A stretch of DNA of 64,000 nt from Microtetraspora glauca (GTDB lineage Bacteria > Actinomycetota > Actinomycetes > Streptosporangiales > Streptosporangiaceae): assembly GCA_001570385.1 (NCBI GenBank), contig BBYL01000014.1:240159-304158 (forward strand), given 5' to 3'. This document shows, piece by piece, positions 8,739 through 18,473 of this stretch. Made by a program: the position numbers and the translations under genes. The stretch's first letter is position 1. Each line of letters opens with the position of its first letter. The notes beneath the pieces are model-generated. The model did no database searches, was not told the origin of the DNA, and worked only from the letters and a program-made list of their open reading frames with translations.

Positions 8739-9709
8739 TGCGCCTCGTCTTCGCCGGCACCCCGGACACCGCGCTGCCCTCGCTGCGCGCGCTGCTGGAC
8801 TCACCCCGGCACGAGGTGGCCGCCGTCGTCACCCGCCCGGACGCGCAGTCCGGCCGGGGGCGCAAGGTCCACCCGAGCCCCGTGGCCCAGCTCGCCGACG
8901 AGGTCGGCATCGAGGTGCTCAGGCCGGCGAAGGCCGGGGATCCCGACTTCCTCGACCGCCTGCGCGAGATCGGCCCTGACTGTTGCCCCGTCGTCGCGTA
9001 CGGCGCGCTGCTGCCGCAGTCCGCGCTCGACATTCCCCCGCACGGGTGGATCAACCTGCACTTCTCCCTGCTGCCGGCCTGGCGCGGGGCGGCGCCGGTC
9101 CAGCACGCGGTGCTGCACGGCGACGAGATCACCGGCGCGGCGACGTTCCGCATCGTCAAGGAGCTCGACGCCGGGCCCGTCTTCGGTGTGGTCACCGAGC
9201 GGGTCCGTGCCGACGACACCAGCGGCGACCTGCTCGGCCGCCTCGCCGAGTCGGGCGCGGAGCTGCTCCTCGCGACCCTCGACGGCATCGAGGACGGCAC
9301 CCTGGAGGCCCGCGAGCAGCCGCAGGACGGCGTCAGCCTCGCCCCGAAGATCGGCGTGGACGACGCCCGGGTGGACTGGACGGCTCCCGCCCTGCGGGTT
9401 GACCGCCTGGTCCGCGCCTGCACCCCCGCTCCCGGCGCCTGGACCGAGTTCCGCGGCCAGCGGGTCAAGCTCGGCCCGGTACGGCTCGCGCCCGCCGTGG
9501 AACCGCACAGTGCGGATCCGCATGGTGTGGAGCACGGTGTGGACCGGCTCGGCCCCGGTGAGATCAGGGCGGCCAAGAACAGCGTCCTGGTGGGTACGGC
9601 GACCCACCCGGTCGAGCTGGGCGAGGTGCAGCCCCAGGGCAAGCGCGTGATGACGGCAGCGGAGTGGGCGCGCGGCGTACGCGTCACCGATCAGGATCGG
9701 CTGGACTGA
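8738..9709 (+). CDS. fmt: Methionyl-tRNA formyltransferase
   Basis: Formylates initiator Met-tRNA using 10-formyl-tetrahydrofolate. The 323-residue protein begins VRLVFAGTPDTALPSL and has the catalytic-domain signature NLHFSLLPAWRGAAPVQ around residues 107-123, followed by the C-terminal tRNA-binding domain (LRVDRLVRACTPAPGAW). The start is the GTG that overlaps the def stop; upstream in-frame starts would only extend into def. The stop TGA is directly followed by the rsmB GTG, so def, fmt and rsmB form one tightly packed operon. Confidence 0.98.
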   Translation: MRLVFAGTPDTALPSLRALLDSPRHEVAAVVTRPDAQSGRGRKVHPSPVAQLADEVGIEVLRPAKAGDPDFLDRLREIGPDCCPVVAYGALLPQSALDIPPHGWINLHFSLLPAWRGAAPVQHAVLHGDEITGAATFRIVKELDAGPVFGVVTERVRADDTSGDLLGRLAESGAELLLATLDGIEDGTLEAREQPQDGVSLAPKIGVDDARVDWTAPALRVDRLVRACTPAPGAWTEFRGQRVKLGPVRLAPAVEPHSADPHGVEHGVDRLGPGEIRAAKNSVLVGTATHPVELGEVQPQGKRVMTAAEWARGVRVTDQDRLD

Positions 9710-11191
9710 GTGACCGTGAACAGCGACAACCGCGGCCAGAACCGTCCGGGCCAGAACCGCGGCGGCCAGGAACGGGGCAACCAGAGCCGCGGCGGCCAGG
9801 AGCGCGGCGGCCAGAACCGGCCGGGCCGCGGTGGTGGGCCGCGCCGCCCGTCCAGGCCGGTCAGGGACGAGGCGCGCAACGCCGCCTACGACCTGATGCG
9901 GGCGGTGGACGAGCGCGACGCGTACGCCAACCTGCTGATGCCGACGATGCTCCGGCAGCGGAAGATCACCGGCAGGGACGCCGCGCTCGCCACCGAGTTG
10001 GCGTACGGGACACTGCGCGGGCTCGGCACCTATGACGAGATCATCGCCATGTGCAGCGACCGCGCTCCCGAGGACGTGGACCCGCCGCTGCTCGACGCGA
10101 TCCGGCTCGGCGTCCACCAGCTCCTGCGGACCCGCATCCCTCCGCACGCGGCGGTGAGCGCGACGATCGACCTGGTACGGCTCCGCGTCGGCGGCGGCCC
10201 CGCCCGGTACGCCAACGCCGTGCTGCGCAAGGTCGCGACCCGGACGCTCGACGAGTGGCTGCCCATCGTCGCGCCGCCGCGTGAGGACGACCCCGTCGGC
10301 AACCTGGCGGTCACCTACAGCCATCCCGGCTGGGTCGTGGGCGCTCTGCGGGACGCCGTCGGCGGCGACTTCGACGAGACCGCCGCCCTCCTCGCCGCCG
10401 ACAACGACCGGCCCAGGGTGGCTCTGGTGGCCAGGCCCGGCCGGTGCTCGCTGGACGAGCTGGTCGCCGCAGGGGCGGAACCCGCCGCGTACTCGCCGTA
10501 CGGCGCCTACCTGCCCGAGGGCGACCCGGGCGCGATCGTGGCGGTGGGCGAGGCGCGGGCGGCCGTGCAGGACGAGGCCAGCCAGCTGGTCGCCCTCGCC
10601 CTCACCAGGGTTCCGCTGGACCGGGACGCGCGCTGGCTCGACATGTGCGCGGGGCCGGGCGGCAAGGCCGGGCTGCTGGACGCGGTGGCGACCCAGCGGG
10701 GGGCACACCTGCTCGGCGCCGACGTGCAGTACCACCGTGCCCGGCTGGTCTGGCGGGCCACCGCCGAGGCCAAGGTCATCGTGGCGGACGGCACCGAGCC
10801 CCCGTGGCGGCCCGGCGCCTTCGACCGGGTGATGCTGGACGCCCCCTGCACCGGCCTGGGCGCGCTGCGCCGCCGGCCCGAGGCGCGCTGGCGGCGTGAC
10901 CCGCGCAGCATCCCCGAGCTCACCGCGTTGCAGCGCCGGCTGCTCGCCACCGCGCTCGACGCCGTACGGCCCGGCGGGGTGGTGGCCTACGTGACGTGCT
11001 CGCCGCATCTCGCTGAGACGCGCGCGGTGGTGGGCGACTTCACGGGGGAGGGGACCGGGCGGGCCGAACTGCTGGACGCCAGGGAGTTCCTCCCGGAGGT
11101 TCCCGGCCTCGGCGACGGCCCGTACGCCCAGTTCTGGCCGCATCGCCACGGCACCGACGCGATGTTCCTCGCTCTGCTCCGCCGCCGGTGA
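9710..11191 (+). CDS. rsmB: 16S rRNA (cytosine-967-C5)-methyltransferase
   Basis: Methylates C967 of 16S rRNA. Residues 1 to about 48 are a low-complexity tail of Gln, Gly, Asn and Arg (repeats like RGGQERG) not found in typical RsmB. Then come a NusB-like RNA-binding domain (DEARNAAYDLMRAVDERDAYAN), the SAM site LDMCAGPGGKAGLLD, and the two m5C-methyltransferase cysteines: Cys380 in DAPCTGLG and the nucleophile Cys430 in YVTCSPH. The 493-residue length reflects the extra tail. GTG start abuts the fmt stop. Confidence 0.95.
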   Translation: MTVNSDNRGQNRPGQNRGGQERGNQSRGGQERGGQNRPGRGGGPRRPSRPVRDEARNAAYDLMRAVDERDAYANLLMPTMLRQRKITGRDAALATELAYGTLRGLGTYDEIIAMCSDRAPEDVDPPLLDAIRLGVHQLLRTRIPPHAAVSATIDLVRLRVGGGPARYANAVLRKVATRTLDEWLPIVAPPREDDPVGNLAVTYSHPGWVVGALRDAVGGDFDETAALLAADNDRPRVALVARPGRCSLDELVAAGAEPAAYSPYGAYLPEGDPGAIVAVGEARAAVQDEASQLVALALTRVPLDRDARWLDMCAGPGGKAGLLDAVATQRGAHLLGADVQYHRARLVWRATAEAKVIVADGTEPPWRPGAFDRVMLDAPCTGLGALRRRPEARWRRDPRSIPELTALQRRLLATALDAVRPGGVVAYVTCSPHLAETRAVVGDFTGEGTGRAELLDAREFLPEVPGLGDGPYAQFWPHRHGTDAMFLALLRRR

Positions 11192-11300
11192 CGCGCGCCG
11201 CTCCGCCGCCGGTGGGGTGAGCCGCGCGGGCGGCTGAGGCGGGTCCCGCCGCGGGGGTTCCCGCGGCGGCACCAGGGGCGGGACCAGGGGCGGTCCCGGC

Positions 11301-11306
11301 TAAACT
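11301..11306 (+). promoter_or_regulatory. -10-like box TAAACT for a leaderless rpe transcript
   Basis: TAAACT ends 8 nt before the rpe ATG and no Shine-Dalgarno is present, which points to initiation at or near the start codon. Confidence 0.45.
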
Positions 11307-11314
11307 CGGGCATC

Positions 11315-11983
11315 ATGGCCGTACAGATCTCGCCCAGCATCCTGTCCGCAGACTTCTCCAGGCTCGCCGACGAGGCGACGCGGGTGGAGGGCATCGCCGA
11401 CTGGTTGCACGTGGATGTCATGGACAACCACTTCGTGCCCAACCTCACCCTCGGCCTGCCCATCGTCGAGTCGTTGCTCAAGGCGACGTCGCTCCCGATC
11501 GACTGCCACCTCATGATCGAGAGCCCGGACCGGTGGGCGCCGTCGTACGCGGAGGCGGGTGCGGGCAGCGTGACCATCCACGCCGAGGCGGCCAAGGCGC
11601 CCGTGCGTACGCTGCGCGCCATCCGGTCGGCGGGGGCGCGCTCGGGGTTCGCGCTGAACCCGGCGACGCCGATCGACTACTACGAGGATCTGCTGCCCGA
11701 GATCGACATGCTGCTCGTGATGACGGTCGAGCCGGGCTTCGGCGGCCAGAAGTTCCTCGACGTGGTGCTGCCCAAGCTGGCCCGCGCCCGTGCGTTGATC
11801 GAGAAGCACGGCGGCGAGGTGTGGCTCCAGGTGGACGGCGGCGTCTCGGCGGAGACGATCGAGCGCTGCGCCGAGGCCGGGGCCGACGTGTTCGTGGCCG
11901 GGAGCGCGGTCTACGGGGCGCACGACGCCGCCCAGGCCGTACGCGACCTGCGGGCACTCGCCGCCGGCGCCCAGCAGTCGTAG
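11315..11983 (+). CDS. rpe: Ribulose-phosphate 3-epimerase
   Basis: Interconverts ribulose 5-phosphate and xylulose 5-phosphate in the pentose phosphate pathway. The 222-residue TIM barrel shows the expected motifs: ISPSILSADFSRL, WLHVDVMDNHFVPNLT with metal-binding His and Asp, PIDCHLMIE, MTVEPGFGGQKF and QVDGGVS. Start ATG follows a TAAACT box by 8 nt. It lies 123 nt after rsmB and converges on the minus-strand transporter operon. Confidence 0.97.
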   Translation: MAVQISPSILSADFSRLADEATRVEGIADWLHVDVMDNHFVPNLTLGLPIVESLLKATSLPIDCHLMIESPDRWAPSYAEAGAGSVTIHAEAAKAPVRTLRAIRSAGARSGFALNPATPIDYYEDLLPEIDMLLVMTVEPGFGGQKFLDVVLPKLARARALIEKHGGEVWLQVDGGVSAETIERCAEAGADVFVAGSAVYGAHDAAQAVRDLRALAAGAQQS

Positions 11984-12070
11984 GCCCGGCCGGCCCGGGA
12001 GGGCGCGGGCCCCGGCGGACGGCGCCCGCGCTTCGACCGCGCCGAGACCGGCCAGGCGCGAGCGGGACCG

Positions 12071-12109
12071 GTCAGGTGAGGGCGGGTCGGTCAGGCGAGG
12101 GCGGGTCGG

Positions 12110-12128
<19 letters not shown>
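12071..12128. repeat. Three 19-20-bp tandem repeats spanning the 3' end of the dppF-like gene
   Basis: The unit GTCAGGCGAGGGCGGGTCG occurs three times (first copy with one change, last copy with one extra G). The stop codon of the ATP-binding protein lies in the last copy, so the gene's terminal codons have been amplified downstream. Confidence 0.85.
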
Positions 12129-13137
<1,009 letters not shown>

Positions 13138-13138
<1 letters not shown>

Positions 13139-14196
13139 CAGCGGCCTTCCATGAGCTCGGTGTAGATCTCCTGCTTCTGCTTCAGCGTGAGGTAGCACGC
13201 GTCGGCGTGCCCGGTCTCCGGCGACAGCTCCGGCTGCTCCGTGGAGCACAGGTCGGGGCCGACCTGCTTCAGGTAGTCGCATCGCGGGTGGAACCGGCAG
13301 CCGGAGGGAGGGTTGAGCAGGCTCGGGGGCGTGCCCCGCACCGGCTTGAGCGGCACGTCGACCGACGAGCCGAGCCGCGGCGCCGAGGAGAGCAGCCCCC
13401 AGGTGTACGGGTGCCGGGGCGCGCCGAGCACCTCGCGGACGGTGCCCCGCTCCACGGCCCGGCCGGCGTACATCACCAGCACGTTGTGGGCCGCCTGGGC
13501 CACCACGCCGAGGTCGTGCGTGATCAGGATGATGGAGGTGCCCATCTGGTCCTGGAGGTCCTTGAGCAGGTCGAGGATCTGGGCCTGCACCGTCACGTCG
13601 AGCGCGGTGGTCGGCTCGTCGGCGATGACCAGGGAGGGGTCGCAGACCAGCGCCATCGCGATCATCACGCGCTGCCGCATGCCGCCGGAGAAGTGGTGCG
13701 GGTAGTCGTCCACCCGGACCCTGGCGTTGGGGATGCCGACCCGGTCGAGCATCTCGATCGCCCGGTCGCGTGCCTCGCGCTTGCTCGCGCCCTTGTGCTT
13801 GCGGTAGACCTCGCCGATCTGGCGGCCCACGGTGTGGAACGGCGACAGCGCGGTCAGCGGGTCCTGGAAGATCATGGCGATCTGGTTGCCGCGCAGCCGC
13901 TCCAGGGTCGTACGGCTCGCGCCGACCAACTCCTGGTCCTCGAACCAGATCTCGCCGCCGATCTCGGCGTGCTCGGTGTTGTGCAGTCCGAGGATCGCGA
14001 GGTTCGTCACGGACTTGCCGGAGCCGGACTCGCCGACGATGCCGAGCGTCGTGCCCTTCTCGACCTCGAAGGAGAGCCCGTCGACCGCCTTGACGGTCCC
14101 GTCCTCGGTCGAGAAGGAGACGTGCAGGTCCTGGACGGACAGGAAGGAGTCGCCCCGGCGGCCCGGGCCTGTCTCGGTGAGCGTGACGGCGGTCAA
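13138..14196 (-). CDS. Oligopeptide/dipeptide ABC transporter ATP-binding protein (DppD/OppD type)
   Basis: First ATPase of the peptide importer, 352 residues. Walker A GESGSGKSV (Lys61), signature SGGMRQRVMIAMAL, Walker B LVIADEPTTALD and the C-terminal NPPSGCRFHPRC region are all present. The TTG start is supported by GGAG 7 nt upstream and by 10 nt separation from the permease stop. Its stop overlaps the start of the partner ATPase by one base, so the pair is translated in a fixed ratio. Confidence 0.93.
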
Positions 14197-14206
14197 GCTG
14201 TTGCTC

Positions 14207-15187
14207 CTAGCTGAGGCGGACGCGCGGGTCGATGACGGCGTAGAGCGCGTCCACGATGACGTTGAGTACGACGATCGCGGCGGCGGCGAGCAGGACGGTG
14301 GCCATCAGCATGGGCAGGTCGCTGTTGTTGACCGACTGGATCGACAGGCGGCCGATGCCCTGCAGGCTGAACGTCGTCTCGGTGATGATCGCGCCGCCGA
14401 TGAGGCCGGCGAGGTCGATGCCGAAGATCGTCGCGATGGGGGTGAGCGTGCCGCGCAGCGCGAACCGCAGCACCACCGTGCGCGCGGACATGCCCTTCGC
14501 CCGTGCCGTGCGGACGTAGTCCTCGCCGAGTTGCTCGACCATGGTCGAGCGCGTCATACGGGTGTAGTTGGCGGTGAAGATGATCGCCAGGACGACCCAC
14601 GGCAGCATCAGGCCGTACGCCCAGCCGATGGGGTCCTCGGTGATCGGCACGTAGCGCGGCCGTTCGATGACCTGCCACTGGAAGACGAGGAAGTACATGG
14701 CGAGGGTGCCGATGAAGTAGATCTGCACCGAGGCGCCGATCAGCGACGAGATACTGGCGATCTTGTCGAGGGGCTTGCCCTGCTTCAGCGCGGCGATGAT
14801 ACCGGTGCCGACGCCGAAGATCAGGAAGATGATCGCCGAGCCGATGGTCAGCGAGATCGTCACAGGCAACCGGTCGACGATCGTGCTGAAGACCGGCTCC
14901 CGGTTCACGAACGAATAGCCCAGGCAGGGCGCCGGGCAGTGCCCCAGCCCTTCGTACTCACGGCCGGCGAAGATCCCGAAGAACCACTCGACGAACTGGA
15001 CGAAGATCGGCTGGTCCAGGCCGAGGTTGTGCCTGGCCTGGGCGAGCGTCTCCGGCGGGCAGACCTTGCCGCAGGCCAGCCTGGCTGGGTCGCCGGGCAC
15101 GGCGAAGAAGAGGAAGAACGTCACGGCGGCGACGATCAGCAGGATGAACGCCGCGCCGAGACTTCTACGTGTCAGGAAACGAAGCAC
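14207..15187 (-). CDS. Oligopeptide/dipeptide ABC transporter permease (DppB/OppB type)
   Basis: Membrane channel subunit, 326 residues, with an N-terminal membrane helix (SLGAAFILLIVAAVTFFLFF) and about six helices in all. The EAA loop that contacts the ATPases reads GEDYVRTARAKGM. A cysteine-containing external loop (LACGKVCPPE, GHCPAPCLG) follows the first helix and could form disulfides. GTG start with GGAG in front. It sits between the substrate-binding protein and the two ATPases. Confidence 0.94.
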   Translation of the reverse strand: MLRFLTRRSLGAAFILLIVAAVTFFLFFAVPGDPARLACGKVCPPETLAQARHNLGLDQPIFVQFVEWFFGIFAGREYEGLGHCPAPCLGYSFVNREPVFSTIVDRLPVTISLTIGSAIIFLIFGVGTGIIAALKQGKPLDKIASISSLIGASVQIYFIGTLAMYFLVFQWQVIERPRYVPITEDPIGWAYGLMLPWVVLAIIFTANYTRMTRSTMVEQLGEDYVRTARAKGMSARTVVLRFALRGTLTPIATIFGIDLAGLIGGAIITETTFSLQGIGRLSIQSVNNSDLPMLMATVLLAAAAIVVLNVIVDALYAVIDPRVRLS

Positions 15188-15244
15188 TGGAGCTCCTGTG
15201 CGGTGCTCCGGGGCGCCCCGTGAGGGGCGCCCCGGAGGCGTGGC

Positions 15245-17029
15245 TTACTGCTTCACGAAGATGGTGTTCGGGGTGACGACCCAGCTGATCGGGTCGATCT
15301 CGGCGCCGCCGATCAGCGAGCCGTGCAGGGAGTTGGCGATGTCGTTCAGGTCGGGGACCAGCGGCGTCACCGTCTCCATGATGGTCTTGTCGAGGGCGCC
15401 CCAGGCCTTGTTGGCCTCCTCGGCGTCGCTCAGGCCCTGGATGCGCTTGATCTCCGCCTGGATGGCCGGGTCCTTCAGGTGGGAGATGTTCTGCGCGCCG
15501 TCGGTGACCGGGCCGAAGATGACCGGGAAGACCGTGGCGGCGGTGGGCCAGTCGGCGCCCCAGCCACCCCAGTAGAGGTCGAACCCGTTGTCCACCTTGG
15601 TGACCGAGTCGTACCAGGTCTTGGTGTTGAGCGGCTTGGCGACGACCTTGATGCCGGCCTTCTCCAGCGCCGTCTTGATCGCGACGGTGATGCGCTCCTG
15701 CGTCGGCGTCTGGTTGTAGGCGTAGACGATCGTCGGGTTCGGGTTGCTCGACTGGGCGAGCAGTTCCTTGGCCTTCTCGATGTCACCCTCGGGCTTGGTC
15801 TTCTTGTTGAAGAGGTCGTAGTCCTGGAAGCCCGACACGGTCGGGTTGAGGATGCTGGTCGAGATCACCGAGGAGGACGGGCCGCCCGCGATCTGCTGCG
15901 TCTGCTTCGTCGGCCACGCGTAGTTGATCGCCTGCCGGATCTTGATGTCCTTGACGCGGTCGAGGTTGAAGTAGAAGTAGCTGGTGTACGGCGACGCCTG
16001 GGTCATCAGGCGCGGCTTGAAGGTGGGGTCGGAGAGCACCTGCTGCAGCCGCTCCGGTGCGACCGACGTGTAGAAGCTGAACGTCTTCTTGTCGTCACCA
16101 GCGTCGGCGATGAACCGGTCGGTGACCTGGAGGGCCTGGAAGCCGAACTCCAGGTGCCACTTGTCCGGGTACGCGCCGCGGATCGGGTCGGTGGCCGGGT
16201 CCCAGTGCGGGTTCCGCTCCAGCTCCATCGACTTGTCCGTGACATGGTTGGCGATGATGTACGGGCCGTTGGAGAAGGGCTCCTTGTCGTACTTCTCCTT
16301 GGTGTCCTTAGCCTTGGGCACGATGCCGTACGTCGTCATCGCCAGCGCGTAGTTGGCGTCGGCGTGCGGCTCCTTGAACTTGAAGACGATCGTCTTGTCG
16401 TCGGGAGTCTCGAGGTTGTCGAGGCCCTTGCCGTCGTACGGGCCCTTGTAGGCCTTCTTGTAGTCCTCCTCCGTCAGCCACTGCTGGACGTAGGGGGCGC
16501 CCTCGGTGCTGTAGTCGGCGAAGAGCCGCTCGATGGACCACTTCACGTCGGCGGAGGTGACCGGGGTGCCGTCCTGCCACTTCACGCCGTCCTTGAGCGT
16601 GAACTTCCAGGTCTTGCCGCCGTCGGACACCTCACCGGTGTCGGTGGCGAGGTCGCCGACCAGCTTGTAGTCGTTCTTCGCGATGCGCTTGTAGCCGGTG
16701 AGCTGGCGGGCGTACAGCAGGGCGAAGTTGGACTCGACGTTGCTGTAGATGCGGCCCGGGTCGAGGTGGGCGAGGTCGTCACGGCCGATCTGGTTGATCG
16801 TGCCGCCCTTGACGACGCCCTCCGGCGCGATCGCGGGACCCTTGGAGTCGTCCGCGGTGCCGATGGTGATCTTCGGTGCCGTGTTGACGGACGGCCCGTT
16901 GGTCGAGGCGGCGCTGGGCTTGGCGTCGCCGGCGGGCGTCCCGCCGCTGCCGCCCTTGGCGCAGGCGCCGGTGAGGGCCAGGACGCCTACGGCGAGAACG
17001 GCCACTGTCGACCGCTTTCGGATGGACAT
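15245..17029 (-). CDS. Peptide ABC transporter substrate-binding lipoprotein (SBP family 5)
   Basis: A 594-residue extracytoplasmic receptor for peptides or related solutes. The signal peptide ends in the lipobox LTGAC with Cys23 as lipid anchor, then a Gly/Ser/Ala linker to about residue 50. The family-5 core is clear: GKTWKFTLKDGVKWQDGTPVTSADVKWSIER and, near the end, YWGGWGADWP. The ATG start has GGAG directly upstream. It stands second in the operon, between the two permease genes, rather than first. The substrate is not predictable from the sequence. Confidence 0.93.
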   Translation of the reverse strand: MSIRKRSTVAVLAVGVLALTGACAKGGSGGTPAGDAKPSAASTNGPSVNTAPKITIGTADDSKGPAIAPEGVVKGGTINQIGRDDLAHLDPGRIYSNVESNFALLYARQLTGYKRIAKNDYKLVGDLATDTGEVSDGGKTWKFTLKDGVKWQDGTPVTSADVKWSIERLFADYSTEGAPYVQQWLTEEDYKKAYKGPYDGKGLDNLETPDDKTIVFKFKEPHADANYALAMTTYGIVPKAKDTKEKYDKEPFSNGPYIIANHVTDKSMELERNPHWDPATDPIRGAYPDKWHLEFGFQALQVTDRFIADAGDDKKTFSFYTSVAPERLQQVLSDPTFKPRLMTQASPYTSYFYFNLDRVKDIKIRQAINYAWPTKQTQQIAGGPSSSVISTSILNPTVSGFQDYDLFNKKTKPEGDIEKAKELLAQSSNPNPTIVYAYNQTPTQERITVAIKTALEKAGIKVVAKPLNTKTWYDSVTKVDNGFDLYWGGWGADWPTAATVFPVIFGPVTDGAQNISHLKDPAIQAEIKRIQGLSDAEEANKAWGALDKTIMETVTPLVPDLNDIANSLHGSLIGGAEIDPISWVVTPNTIFVKQ

Positions 17030-17065
17030 ATCGCTCCTAATCTGGGGGATCTGCGGCGGAGATGG

Positions 17066-18073
17066 TCAGCGTCTGATCTTGGGGTCGAAGGCGTCGCGCA
17101 CGGAGTCGCCGAGCAGGTTGAAGGCGACCACGAAGATCAGCAGGGCGATGCCGGGGAACATCAGGTAGGTGATGTCGTCGGTGTAGACCTCGGTCCCGCG
17201 AAGGAACATGCGTCCCCAGTCGGGGGTGGGCTCGATCATGCCGACGCCCAGGAACGACAGCGCGGCCTCGGAGGTGACGAGGGCGGGGAGCAGGAGCGTG
17301 GACTGGATCAGGATCGGGGTCCACAGGTTGGGCAGCAGTTCCTTGAAGACGATCCGCGCGGGAGAGGCGCCGGTGACCTTGGCCGCCTCGACGAACTCCC
17401 GCTCGCGCAGCGACAGGACGTTGCCGCGCAGCAGGCGCGCGAGTCCGGCCCAGCCGAAGACCGTCAGGAAGATGATCAGCGCCGTGGCCCGCAGCCAGAC
17501 TGGTGTCTCCTCGTCCGGCTTGACCATGAGGTTCTCCAGCACCGGCATGAAGGCGATGATGAAGAGAGTGGAGGGGAACGACAGCAGGACGTCGATCACG
17601 CGGCCGATGAAGTAGTCGGTCCTGCCGCCCACGTAGCCGGCGACGATGCCGACCACGATGCCGATCAGCGTCGTGGCGATGGTGGCGGCCAGCGCGATCA
17701 GCAGCGACGTGCGGATGCCGTACACGAGTTGCATGAAGACGTCGCGGCCGAGGCCGGGCTCGATGCCGAACCAGAACTCCGAGCTGATGCCGCCGTTGGG
17801 CAGGAGCGGGAAGCCGAACTCGTTCAGCAGGTCCGGCCGGTCCTGGCCGTACGTCGTGTAGGGGTCCTTGCCGTACAGCATGGAGATCAGCGGGGCGGCG
17901 ACGGCGACCAGGATGAAGAACAGGACGATGACCGCCGAGATCATGCCCGTGGGATCCCGGCGGAAGCGCCGCCACATCAGCTGACCGGGGGACCGTCCGA
18001 CCGGGGCTCCGCCGGATGCGACGGGTGCGATCGCCGCGGCCGGCTCCGAGGTGGTCTCTGAAGGGATCGTCAT
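17066..18073 (-). CDS. Oligopeptide/dipeptide ABC transporter permease (DppC/OppC type)
   Basis: Second membrane subunit, 335 residues, and the first gene of the operon. After a hydrophilic N-terminus comes WRRFRRDPTGMISAVIVLFF (the OppC N-terminal domain and first helix). The EAA loop reads REFVEAAKVTGASPARIVF, and it ends LLGDSVRDAFDPKIRR as usual. The ATG start has GGGAG about 10 nt upstream. The operon order on this strand is C-A-B-D-F, which differs from the common A-B-C-D-F. Confidence 0.93.
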   Translation of the reverse strand: MTIPSETTSEPAAAIAPVASGGAPVGRSPGQLMWRRFRRDPTGMISAVIVLFFILVAVAAPLISMLYGKDPYTTYGQDRPDLLNEFGFPLLPNGGISSEFWFGIEPGLGRDVFMQLVYGIRTSLLIALAATIATTLIGIVVGIVAGYVGGRTDYFIGRVIDVLLSFPSTLFIIAFMPVLENLMVKPDEETPVWLRATALIIFLTVFGWAGLARLLRGNVLSLREREFVEAAKVTGASPARIVFKELLPNLWTPILIQSTLLLPALVTSEAALSFLGVGMIEPTPDWGRMFLRGTEVYTDDITYLMFPGIALLIFVVAFNLLGDSVRDAFDPKIRR

Positions 18074-18189
18074 CGCGCAGGTGCTCCCGGGAGGGACATT
18101 AAAGATCGGAAGAAAGCCCGACTTGAGGGAACTTTGGCAAGTTATTTTCCGTAGGTCAATCTGAGAGCCGCCGCCATCTATTTTTTGCC

Positions 18190-18208
18190 TACTTTGTGCC
18201 CCAAAGTA
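18190..18208. promoter_or_regulatory. Inverted repeat TACTTTG-N5-CAAAGTA
   Basis: Perfect 7-bp arms with a 5-nt centre, about 120 nt upstream of the first transporter gene. It has the size of a dimeric repressor site, and no regulator gene is adjacent. Confidence 0.5.
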
Positions 18209-18282
18209 AATCAGCTTGTGTCCGAGGGAATGCTTGACCTGGGCGGACGTGGTACCCGATCATGTCTGTTACGTAAATGCAT

Positions 18283-18306
18283 TTGTGTCACAGATTCGTG
18301 ACACAA
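18283..18306. promoter_or_regulatory. Inverted repeat TTGTGTCA-N8-TGACACAA
   Basis: Perfect 8-bp arms with an 8-nt centre, immediately next to a 10-bp palindrome AAATGCATTT (18275-18284). The spacing fits a dimeric regulator of the TetR or GntR type. It could serve either divergent gene. Confidence 0.6.
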
Positions 18307-18473
18307 CTCCAACATCACCGAGACATGCGGAAATAGCGGCGCGCAGTCCGAGATATCCGGATTTCACGGGTGTCGTGATCGCCCTGTTGGGGTACCTACC
18401 GGAGGCCGATCGCGGGGCTGGCGGCCGTAAGGGGCCCGGCGGCTTCGTTCTCGGCGCGTGGTGGGAGGCCGGC

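Larger units (their letters stand above)
18074..18473. other. 400-nt divergent intergenic region with operator-like palindromes
   Basis: This gap between the minus-strand peptide transporter and the plus-strand MpaB gene is clearly less GC-rich than its surroundings (runs such as TTATTTT and TATTTTTTG). It holds two perfect inverted repeats listed separately. On the minus strand a TTGACC (plus-strand GGTCAA, near 18157) is a possible -35 for the transporter. The plus frame open from 18216 is probably not coding before 18474. Confidence 0.6.

Noticed and set aside
15323..18061. A 912-codon plus-strand open frame opposite the peptide transporter genes
   Set aside because: It is antisense to three clearly homologous genes and has the Arg/Val/Gly/Asp bias of a shadow frame in GC-rich DNA.
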